From Thuidium tamariscinum (lineage: Eukaryota > Streptophyta > Bryopsida > Hypnales > Thuidiaceae): DNA of 64,000 bases. The translations under genes were made by a program, and so were the position numbers. Each line of letters opens with the position of its first letter. Positions within the stretch are counted from its first letter, which is position 1. Positions 45,157 to 57,341 of the stretch are shown here, piece by piece. The DNA lies in the NCBI GenBank assembly GCA_947034885.2, contig OX344752.2:13206001-13270000 (forward strand), in the 5' to 3' direction. The notes under the pieces are model-generated. The model searched no databases. It worked only from the letters and a program-made list of their open reading frames with translations, and was not told the origin of the DNA.

Positions 45157-48100
45157 ATGATCGGCTCCATGGCCGCAGGGGTATTCTCTACGAGCCCATT
45201 TTGTAAATTGGAATGCTCCACCAGCGCCAGGCCTTGTAGGCCAGTCTCATCCCACGCTTCCAATTGCCATGCCTTTCGGTTCCCGTTCTTGTCCCGTGAT
45301 CCCAGCTTGCAGGGAAGACATCACTATAATGATGTTACAGCAGTTCGACGTGTGGCCAATACAAATGACCAGTCTGGTGATTTCGTCCCTTTAAAAACAT
45401 GTTGTAAATGTCGCGGTAGTAATGTACATGGATTTGCAAAACGGAGAAGGGCATTACCTATGGCTATGGTTACGTGGTCCCCGGAGCGATCACTAAATGA
45501 GACACGTTGCTATGAGGATGTATTCGAGCGAGTTTGCGGTGAAGTGGAAGCTGGTTTCAACACGCTCGCAGTGCGATCTCCTTGGCTGCTCGTCCTACCG
45601 CAAAAGGTGCATTTGTCTTCCTAAATTGATCAAGATTGTTCTGTAGTTATATGAGTAAGTCTTTGGAAATTGACAATTTATTCAGTGCTTGAACAACGTG
45701 CCTATTCTTGACAGTTTGCATTTCCCAAGGGAGGGAGATGGAGAAGGGGCGTCCGAAAAGTCGTGGATCATCTGATTCAATCAGCTCAGTCTGGAGTGCA
45801 TTCCTCGGAGGTTTACCATAGTCAGAAAGGATTTAGCAAAAGCTCTAGGAATGGAGATCAAGCGGGACATGGAAGGGGGATTGTGAATGCAGTTGGCACG
45901 GATGCAGGTACAAGCTCATCTGGAAGCCAAGTGCATTGCCAAGTTGAGGCTGTGTCTTGGCGGGAGCGCCACATTGGTGCAAGTGTCAGAATAGAGGCCA
46001 CCCAGGAACGAGTTTGGGAGGTTTTGACAGACTATGGGAGGTTGGCGGAGTTCATACCCAATCTCACTCGCAGGTGCGGAGCTTGAATCCACTGACTCGC
46101 CGTATCAACGTGATCCTTCTCAATTAATGCCGAGATGTACAAATATTAAAGTTCCTTTGGAAGGAACAAGTTGATTTTCTTTGAGTTTATGCTCAAGGTG
46201 CTGCTGTGTTGTTTTGGGATACCGAGCAGTGAGCAAATCCCCTGCCCACATGCTGGACGAAAGTGGCTTCTTCAGGAAGGTAAGCAGACCGCTATGTATT
46301 GGCAAATCGAAGCCCGAGTAGTTCTTGACCTTGAGGAGCTTCCTGATGCGGTGAGTATCTGTCATATTATGTTTAATCTCTTAGAAATACTTGGAAGGCA
46401 GAACATTATTGCAAATTTTTGACTTCGAATTTCTCTCGGAAAGGATTGTGACATTCAAAGCGATCTGTTATGAATGGGAGAACTGCCGTACTTCTCTGTC
46501 TGTAAGAACGCTGTGTTGTTTGCAGAAGGATGGTAAAGAACTTCGATTTTCTATGGTGGATGGTGATTTCAAGCGCTATGTTGGACGGTGGTATCTTCGT
46601 CCTGATGTCCGGTGTGTGATTTTTATCTAGAATTTTTTGCAATCAACCGTCCCTCGCATATTCTTATGTATAGCACGATAATTCAAAGCCTTGATCGATG
46701 CATGGTTCAATTGCAGATCAGATACAACCACGTTACATTACGAGGTGAACGTAACACCGAGGCTACTGTTTCCGGCTGCCTTTGTGGAGCAGATCATTAA
46801 ATCTGACCTTCCTATTAATTTGAGGGCTATTGCTAATCGAGCGGAAGATTTTACGAATACTCTACGAGGGACAAGTTTTGTGCAGTCAAATGAGGGATTG
46901 TCTGCTCTTGTGGCGTTGAAGGAGAGGACGAAGCTTGGTGACAGAGGCTTCTGGTGGGGGGCTATTGGATCAGCTTGTAAACTTGGAAAGCAATGTGTTG
47001 TAGATGAAGTCCATTTAAGGCGTTTCGATGACTTGCTGGTGAGCCATGACGGAATTTGTGATCCTTGTCAGTGAGTCATATTAGTATCAATGACTAGAGT
47101 TCACTGGTATTCATTTGGCCTAGCTTCTCATAAAGCACATGATCGATCTTCGTTTCCAGCATAAATACACTATTGGTAAAAGTATTTAGTGAAGTACATG
47201 CAATAAGTTCTCACCGCACATCCAGAAGATTGTTTGAAGGACTGTTGTAGTGTTGTTTATACTTCAGCGTTTCCTTTGAAGTAATGCAGATAAAACAATA
47301 ATTTCTAAAATTCCCTGTGCAGGAGAATGGAGGAATTCATAGGCGGGTAGTAGCAGCTATTACGGTTGAGGCGCCAGTGCAGAATGTCTGGGCCGTTCTT
47401 ACCGATTACGAGCGCCTTCATGAGTAAATATTTGTTCTCTATGACACGAACTTCTACTTTTTTTGCTAGTAGATTCTTTTATATCAGTTCTCTCACCAGT
47501 TGGGTTGGTTGGTTGGGTGGGTGAACTGATCCTCTGGGGAGTATCATTTTGTGAACTTAATTGTTGATCAAGACTTTGATGTTTTGAGCTTTTTTACTGT
47601 ATGACTCTCAAGAACGAAGGATTAGTAACGTATATCAGCATGCTCGGGATTATGATCATATATATTGATGAGATTAACAGTCTTGATATCGAGTTTGGAT
47701 AACTTTTATCCCCTTATTTTTCTATCTCTGTCCTTAGTTGATTTTGCTGAGTTGAGCTTTCAGGATTCAACTGATTATTGTTTTGGTTGTGTGTGCGTGC
47801 CATGGTCTTACTATTACCAGGTTCATACCTAATTTGGCAACCTGTGAAGTTATGACTCGGGAGAAAAACAGAGTTCGATTGGTACAGGTACTGCTCTAGT
47901 AGTAGGAAATATAAAGGTGTTCTCCTCTGGCATGTGAAATTAGTAGTACTGGCATGTGAAATTAGTATTACACAGTTTTTGTCATCAAGAATAGTTTTCC
48001 ATTTCTTGCTTGTTTTAGACCTTACTTTGATAAAGATATTTATGAAATGCCTGTTGTGATCAGCATTTCATCTTCTGTTAGCCGTCTGACTGTTGTGACA

Positions 48101-50280
48101 GGTAGAGGTCTTTCAAGTGCTGTAATGACTTTGAGACGAAAATCAAAACTGAATATCTGCATTGCAGGAGGGCTGCAAGTGTCTTTTATATATGGTACTG
48201 CATGCTCGAGTAGTATTAGATCTCTGGGAAAAGCCTCGGTACGAGATTTTATTTCAACAAGTCGAAGGAGATTTTGACAGTTTTCAAGGGAAATGGACCC
48301 TTGAACCTCTAGGAGCACAGCACACCTTGCTCAAGTATCTGGTTGACACCAGGATGCACAAAGACTCATTGCTTGCTGAGGCTCTTGTCGAAGAGGTATG
48401 TGATCAGCTATGTAAACGTTGTTCTGGAATTTCTGATCCAATTTCTGTATGTGGTAATGGGTTATGTTTTGTCAACATGTCCAGGTCGTATATGAGGACC
48501 TACCCGCAAATTTATGTGCTATTCGAGACCGAGTTGAATTTCTTGAGTCCAATACTTCACAAGAAAGCAGAAACGGAAGTAATGAGCCGGAAAACATCGA
48601 CAATCAAGAGTTCCCTGACCCCAAGGAGTACTCTATCGCATCAGGTTCGATTTCTTTAGAAAATGCTAGGAAGGGAGAAGACAAGCCCAAGACCAGAAGT
48701 AGTCGTAGAGCCTCTCCACGGTTTAAAAGTAGACCTTTGGTTGCCGGCCTTCAGCGCGATTTCAACATCCTTGAACGAGAGCTTCTTAAATTTATTACTG
48801 AACAGGTGAGCTCCGACAATAAATGCACTTTTCGACCTATCTATTACTTTTATCCTTGCTTCTAGACTCGCTATCACATTACATTACATTACACTCTTAC
48901 AATGCTTGAAATGTCCCTTTGCTTAAAATTTTGCAGCGGCGAATATGCATGGATTGCGAAAGAGTGCTATGATTAGTATTGACGTACTAAAATTTATATC
49001 GTTTTCTGTGCCTCTATGCAGGGGACTTTGGGTGTGATGCCTTTGAGAGGTGAGTTGCGGGAAGCTGGGCGAGTGGACTTGGAAAAAGCCATAGGCCATA
49101 ATGGAGGCTTTGGTCCTGTAGCTTCCAAATTGAAACTTTCACTGGCATACAAGGAGCGGAAGCCGAGAGGTTACTGGGACAACTTACAGAATCTCCACAA
49201 GGAGGTAAGTCCATCTCGTTACCTATATCCTAAGGGACAGGCTTAGCAGGGGTCTAAAAGAATTAGGGACTAGAATTGCAACGTCTGGTTAAAGGAATCG
49301 GGGTAGTCTAAGCTTGTTAATACTGTTTTGAATCTTCGAATTTTTGAAGATTATGCAGAAGATAGTTTTGAAGAGTATACAAGAAGAGACAATTTTTAGA
49401 TTTCTACTTGGGGTGGAACACTTGTGGGATCCTTCCCTAATTTCTTTCTCAAATCTTTGTTCTCTAGAAAGACTATCTGGGAATCGTGAGGATTGCTAAG
49501 GTCGCGAGTTAGTTTGTAAATTGTGACTGCAATATCGGGTTGAGGCAATCTACAAGATTTTGAGTGGACTTTTGGTTTGCACTGGTTTGTTGCATCAGAT
49601 TCTCCTGTTCCAAAAAGAAGACGGTCAGGATGCGATGCACATGCCGACCAGACGGGCTTTAGAAAGAGCAGGTCAGTATTTTTTGGTTTATGCATTTCAT
49701 TGCACATACAAGCATACCATTCTTGATTAGTATTAATTGTCCACCCTTTTCAATGTTGCTACACTGATGGGCTGCAACTACACTTGTCAATAATAGTTGG
49801 CTGAGTATCAATGCTTTCATTCTTTAATTGAAGATGTCAAGATCCGTCTCAAAGGAAGATGCCAAAAAATTAGAGCATCTTAGATACACATTGATTCTTC
49901 CTTCCTTGAATTAGCAGTAGGACCCCAGGTGTTAACAATTCCTTCAAGAACGTCATGAGAGCTTTATTGAAAATGATTAATATAATTTGAAATAATCTCA
50001 AATTTAGAGTTGTCTTTGAGGTGCAGGACGTTATGACTTAGCACGGTCATTGGAGAAATGGGGAGGGCTTCGAGAGGTTGCACGAGTACTAGGACTTGAA
50101 GTCAAAAAGCAACCTAAAATTCGAACTGTAAAGGCAGGTTCAGTACCTGCTCCATCGCTCAAGGTTTCTGATGAAAATGAGACTGACCTTAAGGTACCTT
50201 TGAAGACTGCACTCCCTCTGAAGTCCACGAAATGGGTTACTATGCGCCGCGGAGCTACTTCGGATTCCAGTGAGTCGTGA
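45157..50280 (+). CDS. Double START-domain (COQ10/polyketide-cyclase type) plastid protein, 12 exons
   Basis: Exons: 45157-45606, 45715-46073, 46230-46350, 46526-46611, 46717-47038, 47323-47423, 47821-47887, 48168-48395, 48485-48805, 49022-49204, 49599-49671 and 50027-50280. All introns are GT-AG and the phases fit, giving 854 codons. The Ser/Arg/Cys-rich first exon with few acidic residues looks like a transit peptide. Domain 1 (residues about 226-383) has RIEATQERVWEVLTDYGRL, EFIPNL and a SDLPINLRAI end. Domain 2 (about 452-600) repeats the pattern: TVEAPVQNVWAVLTDYERL, EFIPNL, QVEGDFDSFQGKW and DLPANLCAIRDRVE. These START-like domains bind hydrophobic ligands. The C-terminus carries two related helical motifs, LREAGRVDLEKAIGHNGGF (from 697) and LERAGRYDLARSLEKWGGL (from 767). 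The architecture matches a conserved land-plant family, Arabidopsis At5g08720 by memory; its ligand is not known to me. ATG at 45169 (CCATGG) has a better context than 45157 and would drop four residues. No frame damage. Confidence 0.9.
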
Positions 50281-51488
50281 GGTTCTAAGGAATTCTACTT
50301 GTGTGCAAACCGTGTATTGTATAGTTTTTCTCGTCCACTGAGGTGATTTTTAGCAGCAGCTTGATGCTGGCAATCAGACTTTGCCTGGGATGCGTGGATC
50401 TGCTGGTCGATGAGATGAAGATAGAGCGAGTACGAGCATTTCACAGTATGTGGGTGTTCCGAACAGGTGTATCATACTCAATGACACATATATGAAAGTG
50501 ATGAATTATCAGCTTATTTGTGTTTTTGCATGAGCCTGATTACCGATACGGGCCTGGAGAGATCTACCATAGGTAGTACTGTACATCTGGTTCTTTTTCT
50601 GGATGGCTGGGTGATGCGGCTGCCGTAGTTTGCTCTTTCACTTCAACGAGCCTAGAGAGTAGAGAATTTAGAACTACTAAGGACCTAATCGAATCTCCCC
50701 TGACCTCTGTTTTCAACGGTTGTTCATCTTTGGAATTTTGTGTAAAAAAGAGGGAGGTCATGAACAATAGTTTGGTCTCCAATGAATACTTTTGATTTTT
50801 TTTTAAAGTAGATGATTCACATTGTTTTAAAAAGGATGATTTCCAAAGAGATGAGCCTATCTTTATAAGGTTTATTCATTCTTGTAAAAATTTTGAGACC
50901 TTGCAGTATGTGTAGAAAGACAAAAGAAGTTGAAAATCATTTTGATTCTATAACCCTTATAATCCATGTGGATTAACAAAAGAGGTCAAAAACCATTTCA
51001 TTTTCTATAATTTAGTTATGTACAAAACTTGCATAAGATTCAAAATATCAAAATTTATACGAAGTCCACTAGTGTTGTTAAATCCCAAGTTATGAAATAA
51101 TATACATAATAATCATGTATGAGAATTCATACCACTATTGATAAGGTTAGTCCTAAAGTATACCCTAAATGCATCCAATTAGTACAAAAATAGAGAATCA
51201 AATATATTGATGAGTTATCTTCTAAACATGCTCTTTGTTAAAGCCAAGAATCACTATATTCTTGGTTGAACTTACTTAGAAGTGATGTATGCATTATTCT
51301 ACATTCTATTATTTTTGAATGGGTATGAGGTTGTATACCTAAAAGAAATTCCCAACCAAAATGATTCATCTAGATTTAGAAAGGAAAGTGAAAGAAGAAA
51401 TAATTCCAACCACTCTAAGTTGTTAGTATATGTGAAGACTTTATGTGTTTAGATTCTCATAATAAGGCTCCAAAAAAATTATTTTAAA
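50281..51488. other. 3' flank of the START-domain gene, then AT-rich DNA
   Basis: The first 450 bp keep gene-like composition and probably hold the 3' UTR; beyond about 50,800 the sequence is AT-rich with nothing recognised. Confidence 0.4.
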
Positions 51489-51567
51489 GGGCAACTACAA
51501 GAAAAACTTACTTTATTTCTTGTCACCCTTGCAGGGTAGTATGATTTTTGGCCATAACTTTTACTTT
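51489..51567. mobile_element. Degenerate left end of a type A/B element
   Basis: Begins GGGCAACTACAAGAAAAACT and continues with TTCTTGTCACCC and TTTTTGGCCATAACTTTTAC, in the same order and spacing as the left ends of the type A elements. It is cut after 79 bp by the type E element that follows. A right end was not found. Confidence 0.55.
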
Positions 51568-51772
51568 ATGGTCAATTTCGTTAAAATGGCGGTATTCCGA
51601 GTGCCATTTTGCCAAATTCCAGTGCCATTTTGACATATTCCATGTGCCACTTTGACATATTTTGTGTACCATTTTGACATAGAGGCTTAGTGGTAGAGGA
51701 AAAAAATGTGCCATTTTAACGGAATATCATGCCATTTTAATGGACTATCGCCATTTTAACGAAATTGACCAT
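51568..51772. mobile_element. 4-bp-TSD MITE with iterated terminal motif (type E), copy 2
   Basis: A 205-bp element with the same TIR (ATGGTCAATTTCGTTAAAAT) at both ends, flanked by CTTT (51564-51567 and 51773-51776). The interior is a shorter version of the TGCCATTTTGACA-type array seen at 20427-20694. It interrupts a degenerate type A/B end. Confidence 0.85.
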
Positions 51773-51776
51773 CTTT

Positions 51777-52560
51777 GTACTTCCAAATTCCAAACAATCC
51801 CAAATTCATATCAAACAGACATTGGAATTTTTTTTTGTAAGAAGGTAGACTCTATACTATTGGTAGTAAAAGTGAAAGCAACTCCAAGCTCCAAAGAATA
51901 ATAAACATAAGTCAAAAGGTTTATTTAAAGAAGTAATTGGGGAATAAAAGTATCAAGGTTGTCTAATCAAAGGATAGTCTATTGTCAACATTAGTTCCCT
52001 TATGATTTCAACTTTGAAAATTTGTGAAGTAAAATCGGGGTATTAAAACAACTTGTCTTGTGATTCTTTTTCATTTCTTGAAGCATTGACCTTATTCTTT
52101 TTACTATACATTTTGTCAAATGGTAGAATTTGAAAAGGTGATGTTGAGGGGAAAAGTTTCATATTTGCTCACATAAGCACCAAATGTTGAACCATCCATC
52201 TAGTACATGATGATTGTTATTGAAATGTAGTGCACTTCATCCAATTAATATTGAAGATGATTCAAGAAAAATCATATAATGTACAAATGGAAAGAAAATG
52301 AATATTCAACGTAATAAATTATAGAGTATGAATTAATGATATATAGATTGTTTGGATGATTTACAATTATTTACATGAGTCACTCAGCTTGTGGTGCGAT
52401 TCAATTTGATTACATCGTTAAGAAACAACTTTCAAATTGAATCTTGTAATGCCACGGAGAATTCAAATGTCGGATGAATGATGAATGAAAAACAAGGAAT
52501 ACAACTACTTATTCATCCTGGCAGAGCACACAAATGATGGACCATCATTTCAGGGTTAAC
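51777..52560. other. AT-rich intergenic DNA
   Basis: Nothing recognised. Confidence 0.35.
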
Positions 52561-52584
52561 GGATGAAATTCTTCTCACAGTGGC

Positions 52585-53345
52585 GGCCTGGCGGGAGACT
52601 CTCAGCTATAAACTCTGGCGGAAACAAATATCCAATTCTCGAGTTCAGTGCTTCACAAAGCTTCGTTTACTTAATTTGGCGACCTCTCCGTCTCAAGCAT
52701 TCTTCCGACGAGACTGATTCGCGAGTATTTTTTCAGCTTGAGGTGAGCTTCATTGATGAAGTTACGTTGCTGCATTAATTTGACTCTAGAACTTCCAAGG
52801 ATAGTTCTCTATGAAGGTAAACATCTAGCTCAGCAATTCCGCGATATTTCTTGACAGTATCTTAGTCATGAATCAATGTAGTTCTATGCTAGCTTCATCG
52901 CCCGCCTAAATTCGTGGTTTGAAATTTCAAGTCAAGTTTGGGAAAAGCTGTGGCGGAAGCAAATGCAAATCTAGTTAGTGCTCAATGCTTCAGAAGGTTT
53001 TGCTTAGAGAATCTGTGAACGCGTAATCTCTCGTAAACATTATTTCTACGCGACGAGTATTTTTTTCAGCTTGAGGTGAGCTCCGTTCATGAAGTTGCGT
53101 CATGAATGTGACGCTACTTCCAAGGATCATACTACTCTCTGAATGCGCATGGCTCAGAATGCAATTCAGCGATATCTCTTGTCACTTGCATGATTGTATT
53201 TGTATGTGCTCATTACTTCTCCTGCCTAATTTTCTGATTTCATTGGAATTTGTGGTCTAGTTTGAGCGAACCTGTGACGGAAACAATTGCAAATCTAGTG
53301 GACAGTCTTTCAGAAAGCTTCGTTTAATTGATTTGTACACAATCA
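52585..53345. repeat. Three tandem copies of an about 330-bp unit
   Basis: Related copies begin near 52,618, 52,953 and 53,278, each with GGCGGAAACAAATGCAAATC-type sequence followed by a TTCAGAAAGCTTCGTTTA block. The first two also share CGAGTATTTTTTCAGCTTGA followed by GGTGAGCT, then ACTTCCAAGGAT and a CAGCGATAT..CTTG block. Copies are diverged. They lie in gene-like composition just upstream of the EF-hand-like frame and may be a duplicated promoter or leader. Confidence 0.7.
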
Positions 53346-53762
53346 TGATCTCTTACAACGCTCATTCCTGAAATGCAGAGACGAATCGTGTAAGGAAATA
53401 AGCACTCAATTCCTGGAGCGATTTTCTGAAAACTATTCCATGGCGATTCGACAGGATCGTGAAATATTTCGGATCTCTAATACTGATGACCAAGCGAGCG
53501 ATCCAAATGAAATTATAGAAGGTGAATAACCACTTCCCGCAGCTTCTTATAAGTGCACGAACCTCGATGACTTCCTCTAATTCAGATGCATGAGCAGTGC
53601 TTGCGGACTTCTTCAAGCTAGTACTAACTATGAAAATACCTCATGACGAATTTACGATCAGTGTATGACCGATTTTACTGCACGTACTCAGTATCAATTT
53701 CGCAAGCAATAATTTCATAATTGCAATTGAAAAATTAACACGAGCAATCCCATCGCTCACAG

Positions 53763-54325
53763 AATGGATTGAAACGCCAGCTTCGAGAAGAGAGAGCAAG
53801 TATCGCAGAAAGTGCCAGAAATACTTCGAGAGCCTTCTTCGAAACGATGCAGATCCTGAAGAGACAACTCAACAACCTGCTCTGCAAGCCGAAGTTCTTT
53901 GCTCGGAGTTGCAGAAATTGGGAATGGCACCAGAGGTGACGGAGGATGAGCTATGCAGCATTCTGAAGTCCTCAGGGTATGCTGACGAGAATGGTACCCT
54001 AGGGTTTGAACGGTTCATGGTCTTAGCGAAGGATTTAAAGCTGATCGAATCAATGAAGGCGTCCAAGAAGGAGAGGAAGCGAGGTAAAAATTTAGACCGA
54101 GGACTATTAGGAGAGTTTTTTGAGATTCTTAACTTCGGTGAAGAAACAGGATTCTCGAGTATGGACGTCGTCGAAGCTCTTGGAAGATTGAGTTCTGAGA
54201 TCACGGATGGAACTGCCGACAGTCTTGTACGGTACGCTAATCTACACCCAGGCGTTAAGATTTCCTTCAAACAATTTGAGAGGGTGCTTCTGAGAGCACG
54301 CGTGGAATATTACACGCTGCTCTAA
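53763..54325 (+). CDS. Small protein with degenerate EF-hand-like segments (5' end uncertain)
   Basis: One frame is open from about 53,666 to the TAA at 54,323. It reads RRESKYRRKCQKYFESLLRN, then AEVLCSELQKLGMAPEVTED, then GYADENGTLGFERFMVLAKD. This last piece has the shape of an EF-hand loop (D, N, G, a hydrophobic residue and F in place), but the first and last metal ligands are Tyr and Arg, so Ca2+ binding is doubtful. A second, weaker loop (HPGVKISFKQFERVL) precedes the C-terminus, as in a paired calmodulin-like fold. The first in-frame ATG is only at 53,924, which would cut into the first helix. I therefore suspect an upstream exon joined at CGCTCACAG (acceptor ending 53762) and set the start there. 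No donor partner is proven, so the gene model is partial. No close family was recognised. Confidence 0.5.
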
Positions 54326-55095
54326 GACAATTTGCGGAACTCAATGCTGCCACAGGGACAGTCTCTTAATTGGTTTTGTTAGTGGAGTTTGAACCATGAA
54401 TTTGGACTTCCAAACCCTGGTAGTTGCATCAATTTTGTACCTGACTCCGAGGCAATTTTCCGAAGAGTATTGTGGCTGAAGGGCTGGGACTTCAAAGACG
54501 TCTCAAAACCTCCGTCATAGTTGTCTCCGCTGCCATGAGATGCTACCAGAGGTTCTGACAATCACTTCATCGGCTTCATTTGTAATCTCTTGGAACTTGA
54601 AATGCATGATTGAGTCTGACCTTGAGCAGCACTTGAGCAATATGAATTCACGGTGCATAATCCGATTGATTGTCCCATTTCATGCATAGACGAAATACCC
54701 TTGAATTTCAGAAAACAATTCTTTCTGTAAGATGAATTTGATGAAATTGAGGTTCATTTGAGGAGAGCATCAATAATTGACAATAGGATTACTCATAAAT
54801 CAAGCTCAACATATGTTGAAAAGAATACAATGAGCTCACATGATGATGCATAGTTGTTTGGGTTACCATGCCTTTATTCAATATCCTTCCTCAAATTTTG
54901 AGAGCTGATGTTTAGAGGGTCCATAGTAGATGCTCATACCTCTATCTAATTGGTGGTATGCTTTTGGTTCTTACTACATGCATTGTATTATGGTTTGTGG
55001 TAGGCAAATATCACTACAAGAGTAATGAAATTTAGTATTGCTCACAATCATTGCCTACAATCACTAATTGATTTGAAAATGCTAAGAATTTTCAC
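54326..55095. other. 3' flank of the EF-hand-like frame, then AT-rich DNA
   Basis: Gene-like composition until about 54,660, then AT-rich. A CACTACAAGAG word at 55,012 resembles a CACTA end, but no partner was found. Confidence 0.35.
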
Positions 55096-55099
55096 TCTT

Positions 55100-55650
55100 G
55101 ATGAGTGTTTTTATTAACTATATCTATAAAGATCCCCTTCTTTGAATAATATTGATATTTGTGCTCTTATAATGAAATTTAGTATTGTCCACATTGATTG
55201 ATTTAAAAATGCTATAAGTTTCTCTTGATAAATGTTTTTATAAATCATATCTATAAAAAATTTCTTCTTTGAATAATATTGATATTTGTACTCTTGATAA
55301 AAGTTTTCATCAAGAATAGAATCTTTTAGCATTTTTAATCAATGATGCTGTAGAAAACCCCCTCTTAAAATAGTATTGATACTTGTACTCTTGATAAAAG
55401 TGCTCATCAAGAGTAGAAACTTCTGGTATTTTCAAATCAATAATGTTGTAGAAAATCCCCCCTTATAATAGAATTGATGTTTTTAATCTTGATGAAGTAT
55501 TCATCATCAATAAAAAGATTTTAGCATTTTCAAATTAATAACGTTGTAGAGAACCCCTTCTTAAAATAGTATTGATATTTGTGTTTTTGATAGAAAATGT
55601 TAATTATAAATAGAAAATTTTAGCATTTTCAAATCAATAGTATTGTTAAA
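55100..55650. repeat. Tandem array, about 97-bp unit
   Basis: Five to six diverged units following the order TAGCATTTTCAAATCAATAA, GTTGTAGAAAACCCC, CTTAAAATAGTATTGATATT, TGTACTCTTGATAAAAG, CATCAAGAGTAGAA. Spacing is close to 97 bp between the units starting at about 55,250, 55,347, 55,445 and 55,541; the first interval is longer (about 128 bp). Within a unit, TCTTGAT and ATCAAGA can pair. Confidence 0.78.
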
Positions 55651-57083
55651 TAATTTACAATATTAAATTTTATTATTAGCATACATTTTTGCCTTGTGTT
55701 GGTGTGACATGCTCTACTACAACAATAGTAGATTGTGAATAATATTAAATAAAGAATGCAACAAAATCTTTTAATTAACTTCAAAAACTCTACAAATAAG
55801 CTCAGACAAAGTAAAAATAAATAAATAAAATTGGACTTAAACTTTTTTAGCATGACTTTCTCCTTTGGTGACTTTCAATAATATCTCCTATTTTTCTCTT
55901 TATATTCAATCAAATCCTAAAGAACCTTTTGTAAGACATAATTCTACTTCATTTTCTTGGTAATTTTACCAACAAGATTGCAAAGATAATTCTAGAGCCT
56001 TATAAGTCTAACACCAAAATAGGCTACACATCCATTTGTAGCAAGAATGATTCTCTAAGTAGAAATCTTGAGGCCCTAATCAAAAAGTAATGTCAATTTG
56101 GTTAAACTAGAGGTATTTTTAGTATTGTGGCACCTTCAAAGATACATGTTACATAAATCCATGCCTCTCCTAGATTTTGAACCTTTATGTACATATACGT
56201 CACAATTTAGGATACTAGATTACAAAATTGACAAGCTTATAAGTTCTTGTATGTCTAAGCTACATGTTGGAAACTTGCAAGAGCAAATTCAAAGTCACAA
56301 GCCTTTACAATGCCACTATACTAAAAAGGGATCAAAGTACCAAAGAAATGATTGGAAATGAGTGCATAATAAGTTGCAATGAAATAAGGAGAATGATCTA
56401 TCATTACTCATTAGCATGGTTTGGATTCAATGTGCACAAAAAATTGAAGAATTGGGCGTTAATAGGTAATCCATTTTGTAACATGAAATTACTTAACTAT
56501 ATTCAATATAAGGGAAAAAAATTAAGACATACAACACAAATGCATCATACAAACTATTATGAAAATTTGATGTAGAACATTCAAATGAATAGATGTTAAA
56601 ATTCACCATATAAATTGCAACTATAAAAAAACCTAAAATCCAAACATTCATAGTATTTAGTGAATGGCCCAAGCTTGCCATTTTGTTGTCTCTCACATGT
56701 GATGAATTTTCAGTGTTGCACAAGAAGATTATTTGCCAAAGGAATTGAGACAATTCTTCAAGAATGTTCCAAAAATCTACAATATTCTTATTATACTTGA
56801 AGCCAAAATGCTAGATGCAAAATTTCAAATTGATCTTTGAGCATAAAGGCAAAAATATATAGTAGAGTCCTTTCGGCACCTATCTACAAGAAATCACAAG
56901 TACTAAGAAATTGAAGACTAAATGTATCAAGACCTAATTATTGCTCATTTGGCCTAAGCAATAGCACTCCAACTAATTGTCAACATCATTATGAGAAATA
57001 GAAGCTTTGTGGAGGCTAGAAGGTGGTGCCACTCACAAGTTGAGGAATTGTATAACCAAACGTGCTTAGAACTAAAAACATAC
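55651..57083. other. AT-rich intergenic DNA
   Basis: Short frames at 56098-56361 and 56264-56575 (plus) have no recognisable domain. Possibly decayed transposon sequence. Confidence 0.35.
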
Positions 57084-57087
57084 ATGA

Positions 57088-57341
57088 AAGGCCTTATTCG
57101 TTAAAATGAGACAATTTACACATTTTGAGACTTCACCTTAAAATAATTTTAGTCATTTATCATTGAGTCGACGATAAAATGAGATTGCAACCTTTGGACA
57201 ATCAAAGATTTTTATGTATATTATTATATTAACATCTCAAATCATCAAATAGAGTCAAAATAAAAAAGTTATGACCATTTATCTTCGAGTCTAAGATAAA
57301 ATTGAGACTACACTTTGTCTCAATATAACGAATAAGACCTT
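57088..57341. mobile_element. TIR element with 4-bp duplication (type O)
   Basis: A 254-bp element with ends AAGGCCTTATTCGTTAAAAT and, inward from the right, AAGGTCTTATTCGTTATATT, flanked by ATGA (57084-57087 and 57342-57345). Inner blocks (TGAGACT, ATAAAAT..GAGTC) also mirror each other, making it a partial foldback. Superfamily uncertain. Confidence 0.72.

Noticed and set aside
55012-55030. CACTACAAGAG word as the end of a CACTA element
   Set aside because: No inverted partner or 3-bp duplication was found within several hundred bases.
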